From Bacillota bacterium (GTDB lineage Bacteria; Bacillota; Clostridia; Acetivibrionales; DSM-1351), in contig JAEWOH010000070.1 of the NCBI GenBank assembly GCA_023460955.1, forward strand, positions 62,001-126,000: a stretch of DNA of 64,000 nucleotides, written 5' to 3'. Shown here piece by piece: positions 1 to 10,257 of the stretch (positions are counted from its first letter, which is position 1; the number at the start of each line of letters is the position of its first letter). Under the pieces are notes generated by a model. The model was given only the letters and a program-made list of their open reading frames with translations, searched no databases and was not told where the DNA came from. A program made the position numbers and the translations under genes.

Positions 1-258
1 AAGATGTTGAAGGTGAATTGTAAGTGATAAATAATGAGGTAATAAAATAAAACAACCATCAATTATCATCGAAGTTTAATAATTCACTTTATTTTATAGA
101 TGTAGGATTATGGTAAAGTAGGCATATATTATAGAAAATTTTGACATTATAAGTAATGTAATATTTGGTAAAATATTGACATATTTACAACAAATATTGC
201 TGATTATTGGATAAAATGTTATTGTATGTAATGTATTTCACATATGGAAGGATGATTA

Positions 259-1788
259 ATGGATATGGTAACTGCAATCGATATTTACATGCAAAAGGTG
301 TATAAGGGAGTAATATTTTTATTGACTTCCTCATGTCTTTGTTCCAGCGTGGTGTTTCTTATACTAAAAACAATGAACTTTTTTAATGAAGTGCCTTTGT
401 GGACATTCTTCTTTTTAATTGGAATAACCCTTGTATATTTTATAGTTGGCTTATTTTTTATTCGGAATTGTATGATGGACGGTAAACTTGATCCGAAATG
501 GTTAAAAGCAGGTAAAATATTTTTTATCGTAATGTTAATATTACATATAAATATTATTGGATACTCTTTACCAATACGGACTTGGTGGGGAATTTGCATA
601 TATGCTCTAATTTTATCAGGATTATTTCTTGATTGGAAATTAACAACGATTGCCTCTACTTTAGTATGTATATCCTTAGCTTTGATATGGATTATAGCCG
701 GTGATAAGTCGTTGCCAGTTAAAGATGATTTATTTGTTACCGATTTGGTAGTCTTAGTTGCCTCTTTGTTCTTCTGTTCTCTGGGTACTATATTGACAGC
801 ATTTTTTGCAGGCAGTTATCTGGCAAATGCTAGGAAAGATGAGATTGAAAAAAATAATAAACGTGTTCAAGGTGTATTGAATAAAGTTAATAAACTTTCA
901 GAAGATTTAAGCGATGCAAGTAAAGCACTACTTGATACTACACAAAATGAAAGTGCTGCTACACAAGAACTCTATGCTATTAGCCAGAGTCTTTTGGAAA
1001 ATAGCAGTAATATATTATTAAAGTCATCAGAAAGTACTCAAAATTTAATAGAATTAGTGAACAGTAACAAAACTATAGCACAAAAAATGCAAGAAATAGA
1101 CGGTATATCCTTAGGATTAGTAAATAAATCTTCTTCCAGTGAGAAGGCAATGAATAATTTAGTAAGTATTAGCGAAAAATCTGCTGAGTCTACTAAAAAT
1201 ACTATGGAGGTTACTGATAAGTTATTAACTGAGACCGAGAATATTGGAAATACATTAGATATCATAAAGCAGATTGCTGAAACAATAGATATGCTTTCAC
1301 TGAATGCTTCAATCGAGGCTGCCAGAGCAGGTGATGCGGGAAGGGGATTTGCAGTTGTTGCTCAAGAAATTGGAAAACTAGCAAGTAGTACAAAAAATTC
1401 ATTACACAATGTCAATGATATAGTTTCTAGAGTTCAGATCGGAACAAAAGAAGTATCAACATTTATGAAAGAGAATGCAGGCCAATTAATGGAGCAGAAT
1501 AAGGTGTTGATAGACACCATCGAGGATATTCGAGGGATGATAAAGCTTTTACAAGAATCAGCAAAAGCAATTGAGCTTGTATATGAGTTGCAGAAAAATC
1601 AGAGTAAAGTAGTTGAAACGACCGTAAAAATTAATGAAAGTATTTCCAAAAAAATTAAAGATGAAAATGAGAATTTTTCAAATATTACAGAAATGGTACA
1701 GAACAATACGGCAGAAGTTAGTGTATTGATGAATCAGGTAGATAGGCTAAACGAAATGATTTACGAGTTGGAAGAATTGTTAAAGTAA
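259..1788 (+). CDS. Methyl-accepting chemotaxis protein, six-TM N-terminus
   Basis: A 509-residue chemoreceptor-type signal transducer. The N-terminal 190 residues hold about six hydrophobic segments (roughly 17-39, 47-68, 87-106, 109-126, 128-148 and 163-188). The C-terminal half is a long coiled coil carrying the conserved hairpin tip, visible as SLNASIEAARAGDAGRGFA near residues 350-370, which in this family contacts CheA/CheW. There is no large extracellular loop and no recognisable HAMP domain, so the ligand may be sensed within the membrane or by a partner. A ribosome site GGAAGGA lies at 246-252, seven bases before the ATG. No che genes are adjacent. Family assignment is firm; the stimulus is unknown. 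Confidence 0.93.
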   Translation: MDMVTAIDIYMQKVYKGVIFLLTSSCLCSSVVFLILKTMNFFNEVPLWTFFFLIGITLVYFIVGLFFIRNCMMDGKLDPKWLKAGKIFFIVMLILHINIIGYSLPIRTWWGICIYALILSGLFLDWKLTTIASTLVCISLALIWIIAGDKSLPVKDDLFVTDLVVLVASLFFCSLGTILTAFFAGSYLANARKDEIEKNNKRVQGVLNKVNKLSEDLSDASKALLDTTQNESAATQELYAISQSLLENSSNILLKSSESTQNLIELVNSNKTIAQKMQEIDGISLGLVNKSSSSEKAMNNLVSISEKSAESTKNTMEVTDKLLTETENIGNTLDIIKQIAETIDMLSLNASIEAARAGDAGRGFAVVAQEIGKLASSTKNSLHNVNDIVSRVQIGTKEVSTFMKENAGQLMEQNKVLIDTIEDIRGMIKLLQESAKAIELVYELQKNQSKVVETTVKINESISKKIKDENENFSNITEMVQNNTAEVSVLMNQVDRLNEMIYELEELLK

Positions 1789-1790
1789 TA

Positions 1791-1910
1791 CTATAAAGTA
1801 TTTATCATTATATGCCATATAAAAACTCTCTTGTCTAAGGCCAAAGACATGCCCAATTCTACATGGGTTCCCCGCCCTTTTGGCGTCAAGACAATAAAAC
1901 ACATCAGCAT
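1791..1910 (-). pseudogene. Nucleoside 2-deoxyribosyltransferase-like remnant
   Basis: Read on the minus strand, this short frame gives PKGRGTHVELGMSLALDK, which resembles the conserved GGRGTHxELGxALALGK block of nucleoside 2-deoxyribosyltransferase-like proteins. Just upstream, the expected ADVF is present only in another frame, so there is probably a frameshift in a T run near 1894-1898. About 39 residues remain of a domain normally 120-150 long. I read it as a decayed fragment between the chemoreceptor and the SLH gene. It could be chance, but the motif is distinctive. Confidence 0.5.
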
Positions 1911-1916
1911 CCTATA

Positions 1917-1946
1917 TTGACAAATTAATGCAAAGATATATATAAT
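1917..1946 (+). promoter_or_regulatory. Sigma-A promoter of the giant SLH gene
   Basis: TTGACA at 1917-1922 and TATAAT at 1941-1946 are both perfect consensus hexamers, separated by 18 bp. This would place the transcription start near 1953 and give a leader of about 145 nt before the ATG at 2098. The left arm of a perfect 12-bp inverted repeat (1919-1930, paired with 1969-1980) covers most of the -35 box. Confidence 0.75.
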
Positions 1947-1971
1947 GACCATAGTTAGTGACTGTGGTCAT
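1945..1971. promoter_or_regulatory. TetR-type operator in the giant SLH promoter
   Basis: An inverted repeat with arms ATGACCATAGT (1945-1955) and ACTGTGGTCAT (1961-1971), matching at 10 of 11 positions around a 5-bp spacer. It overlaps the -10 box and the predicted start, a position expected to block polymerase. The ACTGTGGTCAT arm is repeated exactly at 11093-11103, in the promoter of the TetR gene at 10343-10975. I infer that this TetR protein represses the SLH gene. Confidence 0.65.
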
Positions 1972-2097
1972 TAATTTGTCGTTTTATAGATTGTTATCGT
2001 ATATAATTTATCTTCAAGTGTTTCTAATAAAGATTAGCCAAAAGGCGTTACAAATAAATAACGAAATCTCTCATATTAAATCTATGGAGGTGTAATA

Positions 2098-5000
2098 ATG
2101 TTTAAGAGAGTTTTATCACTTATTTTAGCCTTATCTGTTTGCTTATCGATTACTTCTACAACATTTGCCAGTGAAATTACTGATTTCTCAGAGGAAGCTC
2201 TAAGAATTTCCGATGAGTTTGCTGCTCAGTATCCTAATGGGGCTTTTTGTTTTCCCGCAGTTGCAATAGAAACACAAGAGTATAGCGGGCGAACAGTTGT
2301 GGATGTTATAAGACAAGGAGGGGCAGCTGGAGACGTAACAGTGACTATAAAGGCTATTAATATCACAGCTACTTATGGAGAGGACTACCTACTCTCAATT
2401 CCGGGTTTAATATTTGACAAAAAAATAGAGGGTAGCAAAAGTGTGCTTCCTGAATTATCAGTAACAGAAACAACAACACCTTCAGCTGTCTCGGCAGAAG
2501 GAACAAGTACACCTTCAAATGTTTCAGCAGATGAAACAATTGTACCTACGGAAGTCTCAGGAGTTGAGACAACTACACCTTCAGCAATTACAGAAGTGCC
2601 TGTAGCAGCTCCGCCGAAGAACGCCAGCCTTAGAGAAACGCGACAGCAGGCAACCGGCAAGGCTTTTGACAGGGAGAAGCTTGCCCCATTAACAAATCAG
2701 GAGAACAGTGAAGTGGATACCGCTTTAGCCGCTGCTGTGAAGTTTTATGAGGAGGCTCCTGGAACAGTATTCAACCTTTCCTTTTCTGATGGAGAACGTA
2801 AAAAAAGCTTTAATCTTGATATTATTAATGATGATATAGCCGAGGCACAGGAGCAGCTTGTGTTTGTAATTACCGACGTGTCCTCCGGTGGTGTAATCGG
2901 ATTGCAAAAGGAAACAACAGTAAATATTATAGATGACGAACCATATGAAATGCCTATTTTAAGATTTTCTGAGAACAGCTATACAGCTTCAGAGGATGCT
3001 GCAAAAATTACTATAAAAAGAAGCTCAGGAATAAATTATTATGCAGGAGCAACCATATCTACCATTGGTGACAATGCCAGGGCTGGTACAGATTACACTG
3101 AGATAAATCAGAAGATATTATTTGTACCCGGGCAGTCAGAGTTAAGCATTGACATACCTATAACCCCAAATACTAGCGGAACTGATAAGTACTTTTATGT
3201 CAAGCTTGAAGCTGATAAAGGATGTACCCTGTTAGGAGATGAAGTTGTACAAGTATTAATACCCAAACAGACAGATATTTCTGAGAGTGTGTTAAAAATC
3301 AGTGAAAGTACGCCTTTGGAGGGAACTGAAGGTATATACGCCGGAGTTGAAAAGGAAATAGTCAATTCTAAAGATCTTGAATATGTAAATGGTAAAAATA
3401 CCTATACATACCTCAAGGGTAACTGGAAGTACATTCAACAGAACGATGATGGCAAGGAGTTAGCTAACGGCTTTCTTAGAACACCGAAGACTTATTTTAT
3501 GCAGCATTTGGACAAGGCAAGAGCTAATATCGGACTTTATGACACATATCATAAGGGCGGCTACAATGGAAACATAGCTTATGTACGTGCATTTTATACT
3601 CAGAATAAAAGCAAAGCATTTATTGCAACCCTTGTAAGTGTGAAACACTTTCATGAAGATGAAATAGATAAGGAAATATTAAGTGAACGTCTTTTCAGTA
3701 AGGGAATCTATGATAGTCTTAAAATTCAAAGAGCTGTTAGGGATGAGCCTTTCAAGTTTGAATTTGAGTTGACAAACTGGGAATATCCAAGTGATAAAGC
3801 TTATTTCAAAGTTAAAAATCTTGAAATTTTTTACCGGAAAATTGATTTTGATATTCAAGGGCCTGAACCAGACAAATTGTATACCTTTGATTTGAGTAAA
3901 ACCAGCGATTCCAGTGCTTTCTATAAAACAGAAGAAGTTTCACCTGGCAAAATAGATATTGTCAGTGTTGATAATATAGATAATAAACTCAAGGGGTTCT
4001 ATACCTCCCAGGCCAGTACCTCTTTTAGAATTAAAGCCAAGGATGTGAAGGATGGCTATTATCTGAAGGGTATTAAAATTCTTAAGGATAATGATAAAGC
4101 CGGAGCAAATAAAAAAGAAAACTACTATTTCTTTGATTTAGAAAAGGATAAGTCCGATACTGTTACAATAGACCACACATGGATGCTTAATAATTCAAAG
4201 TTTATTTATGAGAATGACACGTTTATTATACAGCCGGTATTTGAAAGAAAACCGGCAAAGTTGACTGTAAGTATGGAGGATAATGGTGACAAGGGTGAAG
4301 TTATAAATGTTGTAGGCAAGGATACTCTTTCTAAAGTTTATGATGAAATAAAGTTTTATGATGAAAATGGAAAAGAAACAGGAAAGTACGAATTACGTGT
4401 CGGGGATAAAGTAATACTTACAGGAGCCGGTAAAAATGACAACATGGTATCGGGCTACTACGTCTCATATAACGGAGGGCCGAAACAGAGCGAAGGCGGA
4501 ATGACAAGCGCCGGAATTCTTACAATTAAATTAACCGGGACGGTAAGTGTTTCTCCCATATTTGGTGCACAGCTTCTGAACGTTAAGCGTGACCCTAGTT
4601 TCATAAAACAGTATCCGGAAGTCCGAGGAGTTCTGAATTACGGGGCTAAAGTTACAAATGGAGACGGACAGCTTGAAGGTATCAAGTCAGGCCAATATAT
4701 TGAGTTTACTTCAATACCACCCGAGGGTTATACTACTCTGTGGGCCAATAGGACGGGGGACACAAATGGAAACGGGGTTCTTGACCATAATGAAATATAT
4801 GACCCGAAAACAGGCAAACTTTACCGCCAATATGATTACGACCTGGACGGAAAATTAGATGCGGAATATGATTCACTTATTTATGGAGAATTATTCGGAT
4901 ATAAGGTCAGTCAGCCGAACCCATTAATCTATTATTACTATGAGCCACTTTCAGGGAAGATGCTCTATAGTGGCAAAGTAAGCGGATATGTTTTTACACC

Positions 5001-8000
5001 GGAATATACAATCAGGCAGGGTTATAAACAAGTTGAGAATACAAATGGTGAAAAGGTGGACAGCCTGGTGCCTGTAGTTGGTGCAACTGTAAGAATGGGT
5101 GGAAGCTACGACAGACAAAACCCTGATGCTCAGTTGGGATATGGCACTTCCACCAATAGCCTAGGGTTATTTGAATTTGATGTGGCTAATATTGTAAAGA
5201 ATGTTGATTATCTTCTGGGTGTGGATTATAATGGGGTTTCCTACATAGACAAAATAAACTCTTCCTCGGCCAAACAGCTGATCCTGCCTACCTTTACCAG
5301 CATGAAACCTATTAGCATAAATGGAGTACCCCAAGGCGGAGAGGATTCCACTACAGTATCGGGCAGTGTAGTTATGGTAAAGGATAAAAAGGTTGACTTT
5401 ATTTTAACTACTGCATCTCTTGAGAACAATGTAAAAGTTGAGAATGCTATTTTCAGAATTTATTCCTCTAACGGAACATTGGAATCAACCACAATAGAAC
5501 CTGTTGCTTCTAACAAGGCCACATTTTCAGTGAATCTGAATAGTGCTTTTTCACCAGGTGCAAAAATGACGGCACAGCTGGTTGATCAGAACGGAAATAA
5601 AAGCATGGAGTATAATACAGGCTTCCAATTCAGACCACCGATGCAGGCAACATCAATTCTTCCTTCCTTTGGAACTCCGGATGAGGTATCAATCCCTATT
5701 TTGGAAACAGTAATGGGTGCTCTGGATTTTGGGCTTGCGCGGTTTACAAATTATGAAGTGAATGATGAGGGCTATACACTCCGCATAGGTGGTACCCATA
5801 ATTTTAAAGATAAAGAGAAGGTACTGAAAAATACTATTGATAAAGCTAAAAAAGATGGTGATGAAGGGAAAGATGCGAAAAATGAAATTAAAGAGGCAAA
5901 TAAAGGTGCTCCCAAAAAAGAGGATTCTAGTTTAAAAATTAAATCAACCTTGACAAATAAACTTGGTGTCAAGGTCAGCCTTGAAATGAACATAAAATAT
6001 GATGCTGACAGGGATCCGGCATTGGGCTCACCCTATTATTTCGGGCACCTGCTGTTAATGGTAACTCTTGAAGATAAACTTACCGTTGAAACAAGAATTA
6101 TGCTGCCCATAGGACTTCCGCTCATAGTAAGACTGGAAGTGGGGGGAAGTGTTACAGGGTTTATTTACATTACTCCGTATACACCCCTCGGACAATCTGA
6201 ACCGGTAAAGGTGTATGCCGATAAATATGGGAGTTACCCATATTACCAGGCAGAAAAGGGTTCCCCGGACAGGAAATTTGAGATTGAGGGGGGAATAATA
6301 CTTGAGCCTTATATTTCTCTGTCGGTAGGTGTTGAAGTTGGAATAGCTGAGGTTTCAGTTGAGGGTAAAGCCCTGTTTAAATTGTTTTTCAGTACCACAA
6401 GGAGCGGGAGCGGAACAGTTACCCTAACTGCAACAGTAAATGTAACAGTACTTGGATTTAATGTGTACAGCAAAGAGTTTAAAAAATGGAGTGCCGACCT
6501 TTTCGGAAACCCCGATGATGTGCCGTTCAAAATGCTGACCGGTGATGCTATAAACGAGAAGGAATTTGAACCTATCGAAAGAGATTATTTAGAAAAGAGG
6601 AGCTCCTGGTTAGGGGATTTATTAACAAATCCGGGCCCCAGCATGACTAATTACGTTGAAAGAACATTATTGGAAGGCGTATATCCGTATCCAGATCCCC
6701 AGTTGATGAGAATTAATAAAGATAGTTTGCTGCTGGTATTTATTGATGATGATGTGGAAAGAAATCTTAAAAATCGTGGTGCTCTTTATTACTCAGTTTC
6801 ACATGATAATGGAGAAACTTTTTCAGAGCCAGTATTGATTGATAATGACGGAACACTGGACTCTAGCCCAAAACTAAAGGATGTGGGAAGCAAAATCATA
6901 TGCCTCTATTCTTCGTTGGACAGGCATATTACCGAAGGAAAATCCATGGAGGATATTCTGGAAACAAATTGTCTTGAAATGGCAGTATTTGATAAAAGCA
7001 GCTGTGAATTTTCGGAGCCTATACAGGTTACAAAGTACACAGGAAGAGTAAATCCTGATGACGGAGCAATGCAGGGGGATTATTATTCTGATGCTGAAGG
7101 GGAAATCATATATGATGAGGCAAGTGGGAAGGCATTGATTTTCTATACAAAAACAGACTACACCTCTGATTCTGACCAGTCATTTAGTGCTAAGGATCTA
7201 TTTGATAGTTATAATACTATTGCATATATGATTTATGATATTAGTACCAATACATTTTTACCTTACAGTGCTGCGGATTATCCTGCAGGAACAACTACAG
7301 AGTCAGCAATTCAGTGGAATAGCGACTGGTATGGCCAACGCTTCCTCAATACTGAAATTGTGGACGCAAGCTTACCAGGCGGAGTGCTTTCAGATCCTCT
7401 GATTCTGGATTTGACTACCGCACAGGAAGATGGTAAAGCTTATATTGCATATTCTGTGGATATGGACGGAAATGTTGAAACACTTTCGGACAGGGATATA
7501 TATCTGAAAACATATGATTCCTCTACCCAAACCTTTACAAATGCCATAAAGGTCTCTGATTTGGAGAAGGGAATTCAGAGTAGAGCAGATGAGCGCCCAA
7601 GGCTTATAGAGTTTAAAGGAGATATATATTTATTCTATAATTCGGATGCAGAAATCCACTATTACAATCTGGATGTTCTTTTAGAAGCCCTTAGAACCAG
7701 AGACCCATCGGCAGAGCCCGGTGATGAAGCATATCAGAACGTAACTCCGGGTATAGCACTTGATTACAGTAGTGGAAATGTCCCTTCAGATTATGAAGTC
7801 TTGGTTGGGGATGACGGAAAACTCTATATGGTTTGGACAGAGGATACCTTGAGACTTGCTGATGGCATCGAGCCTGGCTCACAGGAATCCTTAAAACCAG
7901 AAAATACATATAACGAAAATCAGATATATGCTTCGGTATTATACGATGCTTTGGAAGTAATTGATGAAGATGGGAAGAGCAAATCAGCCGTCGAACATTA

Positions 8001-10239
8001 CGGAATATGGAGTAAGAAGGTTCAGGTAACTGCGGGGCCAGGCAGCTTTGATAATCCGGGACTTAGTATAATGGCTGATGGACGTATTGTTCTGGCAGCA
8101 AAGAAAAGCGAAAAAGTACTGGTTGACGATTCAATTTCATCGCCACGTGAAGAGGATTTAACTAACACAATGCTTGTTACTTTAAACCTGACACCTGTGC
8201 CTTTGCCTAAGATAGAGAAGGAATCCATAAGCTTTAATTCAGAATATCCGATACCGGGTGAAGTAACAATAATAACTGCTGCTGTAAATAATCAGGGACT
8301 TATACCATATTTGAATCCGGTTGTTGACTTCTATGCTGTTAAAGGCAGTACTGAAACTCTAATCGGAAGTGATATTGGTGATACACCAATATATGGAGGT
8401 CTTGAAGAGAAATTCTCTATTAGTTGGGAAGTACCTGAAAATATTGAGAGTATAACAATTAATGCAAAACTCAGAAACCAAGAAGATCACAAAATTATTG
8501 CCAGTGCAGAAAAAGCATTGCCCTATGGCAAAAAGCTGGAATACGGGCTGTTTGATGTAGACCATGTAGCAGAGAACTATTACAGGGTTTATAGCGAAGT
8601 GTATTATAAGGGAAATAAGCCCCTGGAAAACGCCGAACTGATTATTAACAGAGTTAATACCGATGATACTCTACAGGAGATAAAACGTGTAAGCATTGGT
8701 AGTGATATTGTCTATCAGGATATGTTTATCATTAATGAAGGATTCAGAATGTCAGATGCTTACTTGAATAACGGCAAAGCAAAAATTGAGGTGCGCATAG
8801 AGGCAGATGGCAAATTGCTGACTAGACAGGAGACAGAGGTTACAAAAGAAATACCAGCACTATATAAGGACTTAATAAACAGGGTAACGGATGTACAGCT
8901 CTCAGTCCAGGAAATATCTCTGGCAAAAGGTGAGACAGGTAATATTACTGCAAAGATAAAACCTCTGGAGGTTGGAGAAAATTATAACATTGTTTATGTA
9001 TCATCAAATCCGGAAGTTGCAGCAGTAAGCAGCGAAGGAGTTGTCAAAGGTCTTGTAAAGGGTAGTGCAGTTATTACAGCCTACGCAGTACCAAAGGTGG
9101 AGGTAAGCATACATAATCAGGACGGTTATGCTGTGGAAGGAAGCATACTGGATACTCTGTCCCTGGAGAATTGTAAGAAGGCCGCTGTGACTGTAAATGT
9201 ACGGGAAACACAAGGCGGCTCTTCAGGCTCTGACTCAGGCTCCGGTTCTGGCTCCACCTCCAACCCCAGTTCCGGCTCAAGTTCCGGCTCGGGGAAATTG
9301 CTTCTAAATGGTATCAAGCCTGCAAGCATCATCGTTGAAAATGGCTGTAAAGTAGAATTCAGCCCGTCTGCTGTTGACGAAATATTAAATGGTGCTGAGA
9401 GTAAGAACTTAACAGTTTCAATACAAAAGCTTGAAGCTAATGAAAGGGCACAGCTGTATTCCATTTCTGTTAAAGTAGGAAACACGGCAATTACAGGCCT
9501 TAATAATTCAAGTGTTCGAATAAGTATACCATATTTATTGGGGGAAAATGAGAATCCCAATGCAGTTGTTGCATATGGTGTTAATGCGATTGGAGAAATG
9601 AAAGTTATTCCAAACTGCAGCTATAAAGATGGAATGATAACCTTTACCACATCTGATTTTAGTACCTTCGGCATAGGTCGCAACCTGAAGAGTTTTACTG
9701 ATGTAAACTCCGAATCATGGTATTCCGATGCAGTTGCATTTATTACTGCAAGGGATATCACCGCTGGTGTAGGTAAGAATATGTTTGCGCCTGATAAGGT
9801 TATGACCAGAGAGGAATTTGCAACGTTTGTTGTAACGACCTTTGGATTTACATGGTCAGGAGAAAAGACGGTATTTAGAGATGTTAAGGAAGGCAGTTGG
9901 TATGAAAAGTATGTGGGCGCGTTGTATGAGGCGGGTATAATAAATGGCACCGGTAATGGTGAGTTTGGCACGGGAGCTTTCATAACCAGACAGGATATGG
10001 CGACAATACTGTATGGGGCACTTAAGAAGAGCGGGGTTGAACTAACTAAAATCCGTGAGTATGATGGCTTTAACGATGATAAAAATATTGCAGGTTACGC
10101 GGCAGAGGCTGTAAGGACATTGTATGAGGCTGGTATAATAGGCGGTGTGGGAAATAACAATTTTGCTCCAACTGCAATTGCGACTCGTGCTCAAATGGCA
10201 GTACTGATTAAAAATGTGCTTGAGAAGATGTGGATGTAA
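2098..10239 (+). CDS. Giant S-layer-anchored protein: Calx-beta, EF-hand-like, BIG2, SLH
   Basis: A 2713-residue secreted cell-surface protein. It has a signal peptide (residues 1-24, ending TTFA) and two Calx-beta-like regions (about 55-270, split by a Thr/Pro/Val-rich insert at 120-175, and 285-395). Two EF-hand-like loops follow, DTNGNGVLDHNE (888-899) and DYDLDGKLDAE (913-923). Next come a beta-rich region (1215-1490) and a propeller-like stretch with the Asp-box-like SHDNGETF near 1570. A BIG2-type domain (2263-2335) and a Gly/Ser linker (2373-2398) lead to three C-terminal SLH repeats (2533-2713), which in this family bind pyruvylated wall polymer. No catalytic triad was recognised, so adhesion, calcium-dependent or scaffold roles are inferences. 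RBS GGAGGTG lies at 2086-2092. The gene stands alone and is convergent with tetR. Confidence 0.9.
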   Translation: MFKRVLSLILALSVCLSITSTTFASEITDFSEEALRISDEFAAQYPNGAFCFPAVAIETQEYSGRTVVDVIRQGGAAGDVTVTIKAINITATYGEDYLLSIPGLIFDKKIEGSKSVLPELSVTETTTPSAVSAEGTSTPSNVSADETIVPTEVSGVETTTPSAITEVPVAAPPKNASLRETRQQATGKAFDREKLAPLTNQENSEVDTALAAAVKFYEEAPGTVFNLSFSDGERKKSFNLDIINDDIAEAQEQLVFVITDVSSGGVIGLQKETTVNIIDDEPYEMPILRFSENSYTASEDAAKITIKRSSGINYYAGATISTIGDNARAGTDYTEINQKILFVPGQSELSIDIPITPNTSGTDKYFYVKLEADKGCTLLGDEVVQVLIPKQTDISESVLKISESTPLEGTEGIYAGVEKEIVNSKDLEYVNGKNTYTYLKGNWKYIQQNDDGKELANGFLRTPKTYFMQHLDKARANIGLYDTYHKGGYNGNIAYVRAFYTQNKSKAFIATLVSVKHFHEDEIDKEILSERLFSKGIYDSLKIQRAVRDEPFKFEFELTNWEYPSDKAYFKVKNLEIFYRKIDFDIQGPEPDKLYTFDLSKTSDSSAFYKTEEVSPGKIDIVSVDNIDNKLKGFYTSQASTSFRIKAKDVKDGYYLKGIKILKDNDKAGANKKENYYFFDLEKDKSDTVTIDHTWMLNNSKFIYENDTFIIQPVFERKPAKLTVSMEDNGDKGEVINVVGKDTLSKVYDEIKFYDENGKETGKYELRVGDKVILTGAGKNDNMVSGYYVSYNGGPKQSEGGMTSAGILTIKLTGTVSVSPIFGAQLLNVKRDPSFIKQYPEVRGVLNYGAKVTNGDGQLEGIKSGQYIEFTSIPPEGYTTLWANRTGDTNGNGVLDHNEIYDPKTGKLYRQYDYDLDGKLDAEYDSLIYGELFGYKVSQPNPLIYYYYEPLSGKMLYSGKVSGYVFTPEYTIRQGYKQVENTNGEKVDSLVPVVGATVRMGGSYDRQNPDAQLGYGTSTNSLGLFEFDVANIVKNVDYLLGVDYNGVSYIDKINSSSAKQLILPTFTSMKPISINGVPQGGEDSTTVSGSVVMVKDKKVDFILTTASLENNVKVENAIFRIYSSNGTLESTTIEPVASNKATFSVNLNSAFSPGAKMTAQLVDQNGNKSMEYNTGFQFRPPMQATSILPSFGTPDEVSIPILETVMGALDFGLARFTNYEVNDEGYTLRIGGTHNFKDKEKVLKNTIDKAKKDGDEGKDAKNEIKEANKGAPKKEDSSLKIKSTLTNKLGVKVSLEMNIKYDADRDPALGSPYYFGHLLLMVTLEDKLTVETRIMLPIGLPLIVRLEVGGSVTGFIYITPYTPLGQSEPVKVYADKYGSYPYYQAEKGSPDRKFEIEGGIILEPYISLSVGVEVGIAEVSVEGKALFKLFFSTTRSGSGTVTLTATVNVTVLGFNVYSKEFKKWSADLFGNPDDVPFKMLTGDAINEKEFEPIERDYLEKRSSWLGDLLTNPGPSMTNYVERTLLEGVYPYPDPQLMRINKDSLLLVFIDDDVERNLKNRGALYYSVSHDNGETFSEPVLIDNDGTLDSSPKLKDVGSKIICLYSSLDRHITEGKSMEDILETNCLEMAVFDKSSCEFSEPIQVTKYTGRVNPDDGAMQGDYYSDAEGEIIYDEASGKALIFYTKTDYTSDSDQSFSAKDLFDSYNTIAYMIYDISTNTFLPYSAADYPAGTTTESAIQWNSDWYGQRFLNTEIVDASLPGGVLSDPLILDLTTAQEDGKAYIAYSVDMDGNVETLSDRDIYLKTYDSSTQTFTNAIKVSDLEKGIQSRADERPRLIEFKGDIYLFYNSDAEIHYYNLDVLLEALRTRDPSAEPGDEAYQNVTPGIALDYSSGNVPSDYEVLVGDDGKLYMVWTEDTLRLADGIEPGSQESLKPENTYNENQIYASVLYDALEVIDEDGKSKSAVEHYGIWSKKVQVTAGPGSFDNPGLSIMADGRIVLAAKKSEKVLVDDSISSPREEDLTNTMLVTLNLTPVPLPKIEKESISFNSEYPIPGEVTIITAAVNNQGLIPYLNPVVDFYAVKGSTETLIGSDIGDTPIYGGLEEKFSISWEVPENIESITINAKLRNQEDHKIIASAEKALPYGKKLEYGLFDVDHVAENYYRVYSEVYYKGNKPLENAELIINRVNTDDTLQEIKRVSIGSDIVYQDMFIINEGFRMSDAYLNNGKAKIEVRIEADGKLLTRQETEVTKEIPALYKDLINRVTDVQLSVQEISLAKGETGNITAKIKPLEVGENYNIVYVSSNPEVAAVSSEGVVKGLVKGSAVITAYAVPKVEVSIHNQDGYAVEGSILDTLSLENCKKAAVTVNVRETQGGSSGSDSGSGSGSTSNPSSGSSSGSGKLLLNGIKPASIIVENGCKVEFSPSAVDEILNGAESKNLTVSIQKLEANERAQLYSISVKVGNTAITGLNNSSVRISIPYLLGENENPNAVVAYGVNAIGEMKVIPNCSYKDGMITFTTSDFSTFGIGRNLKSFTDVNSESWYSDAVAFITARDITAGVGKNMFAPDKVMTREEFATFVVTTFGFTWSGEKTVFRDVKEGSWYEKYVGALYEAGIINGTGNGEFGTGAFITRQDMATILYGALKKSGVELTKIREYDGFNDDKNIAGYAAEAVRTLYEAGIIGGVGNNNFAPTAIATRAQMAVLIKNVLEKMWM

Positions 10240-10257
10240 TTTGTCAGTTATGGCACA

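Noticed and set aside
1..27. Possible 3' end of a gene entering from the left edge
   Set aside because: Two frames end in stops within the first 27 bases (DVEGEL in one, KMLKVNCK in another); there is too little sequence to choose either.
9126..9560. 144-residue minus-strand ORF
   Set aside because: It lies wholly inside the giant SLH gene; its composition mirrors the Gly/Ser linker codons and it has no ribosome site.
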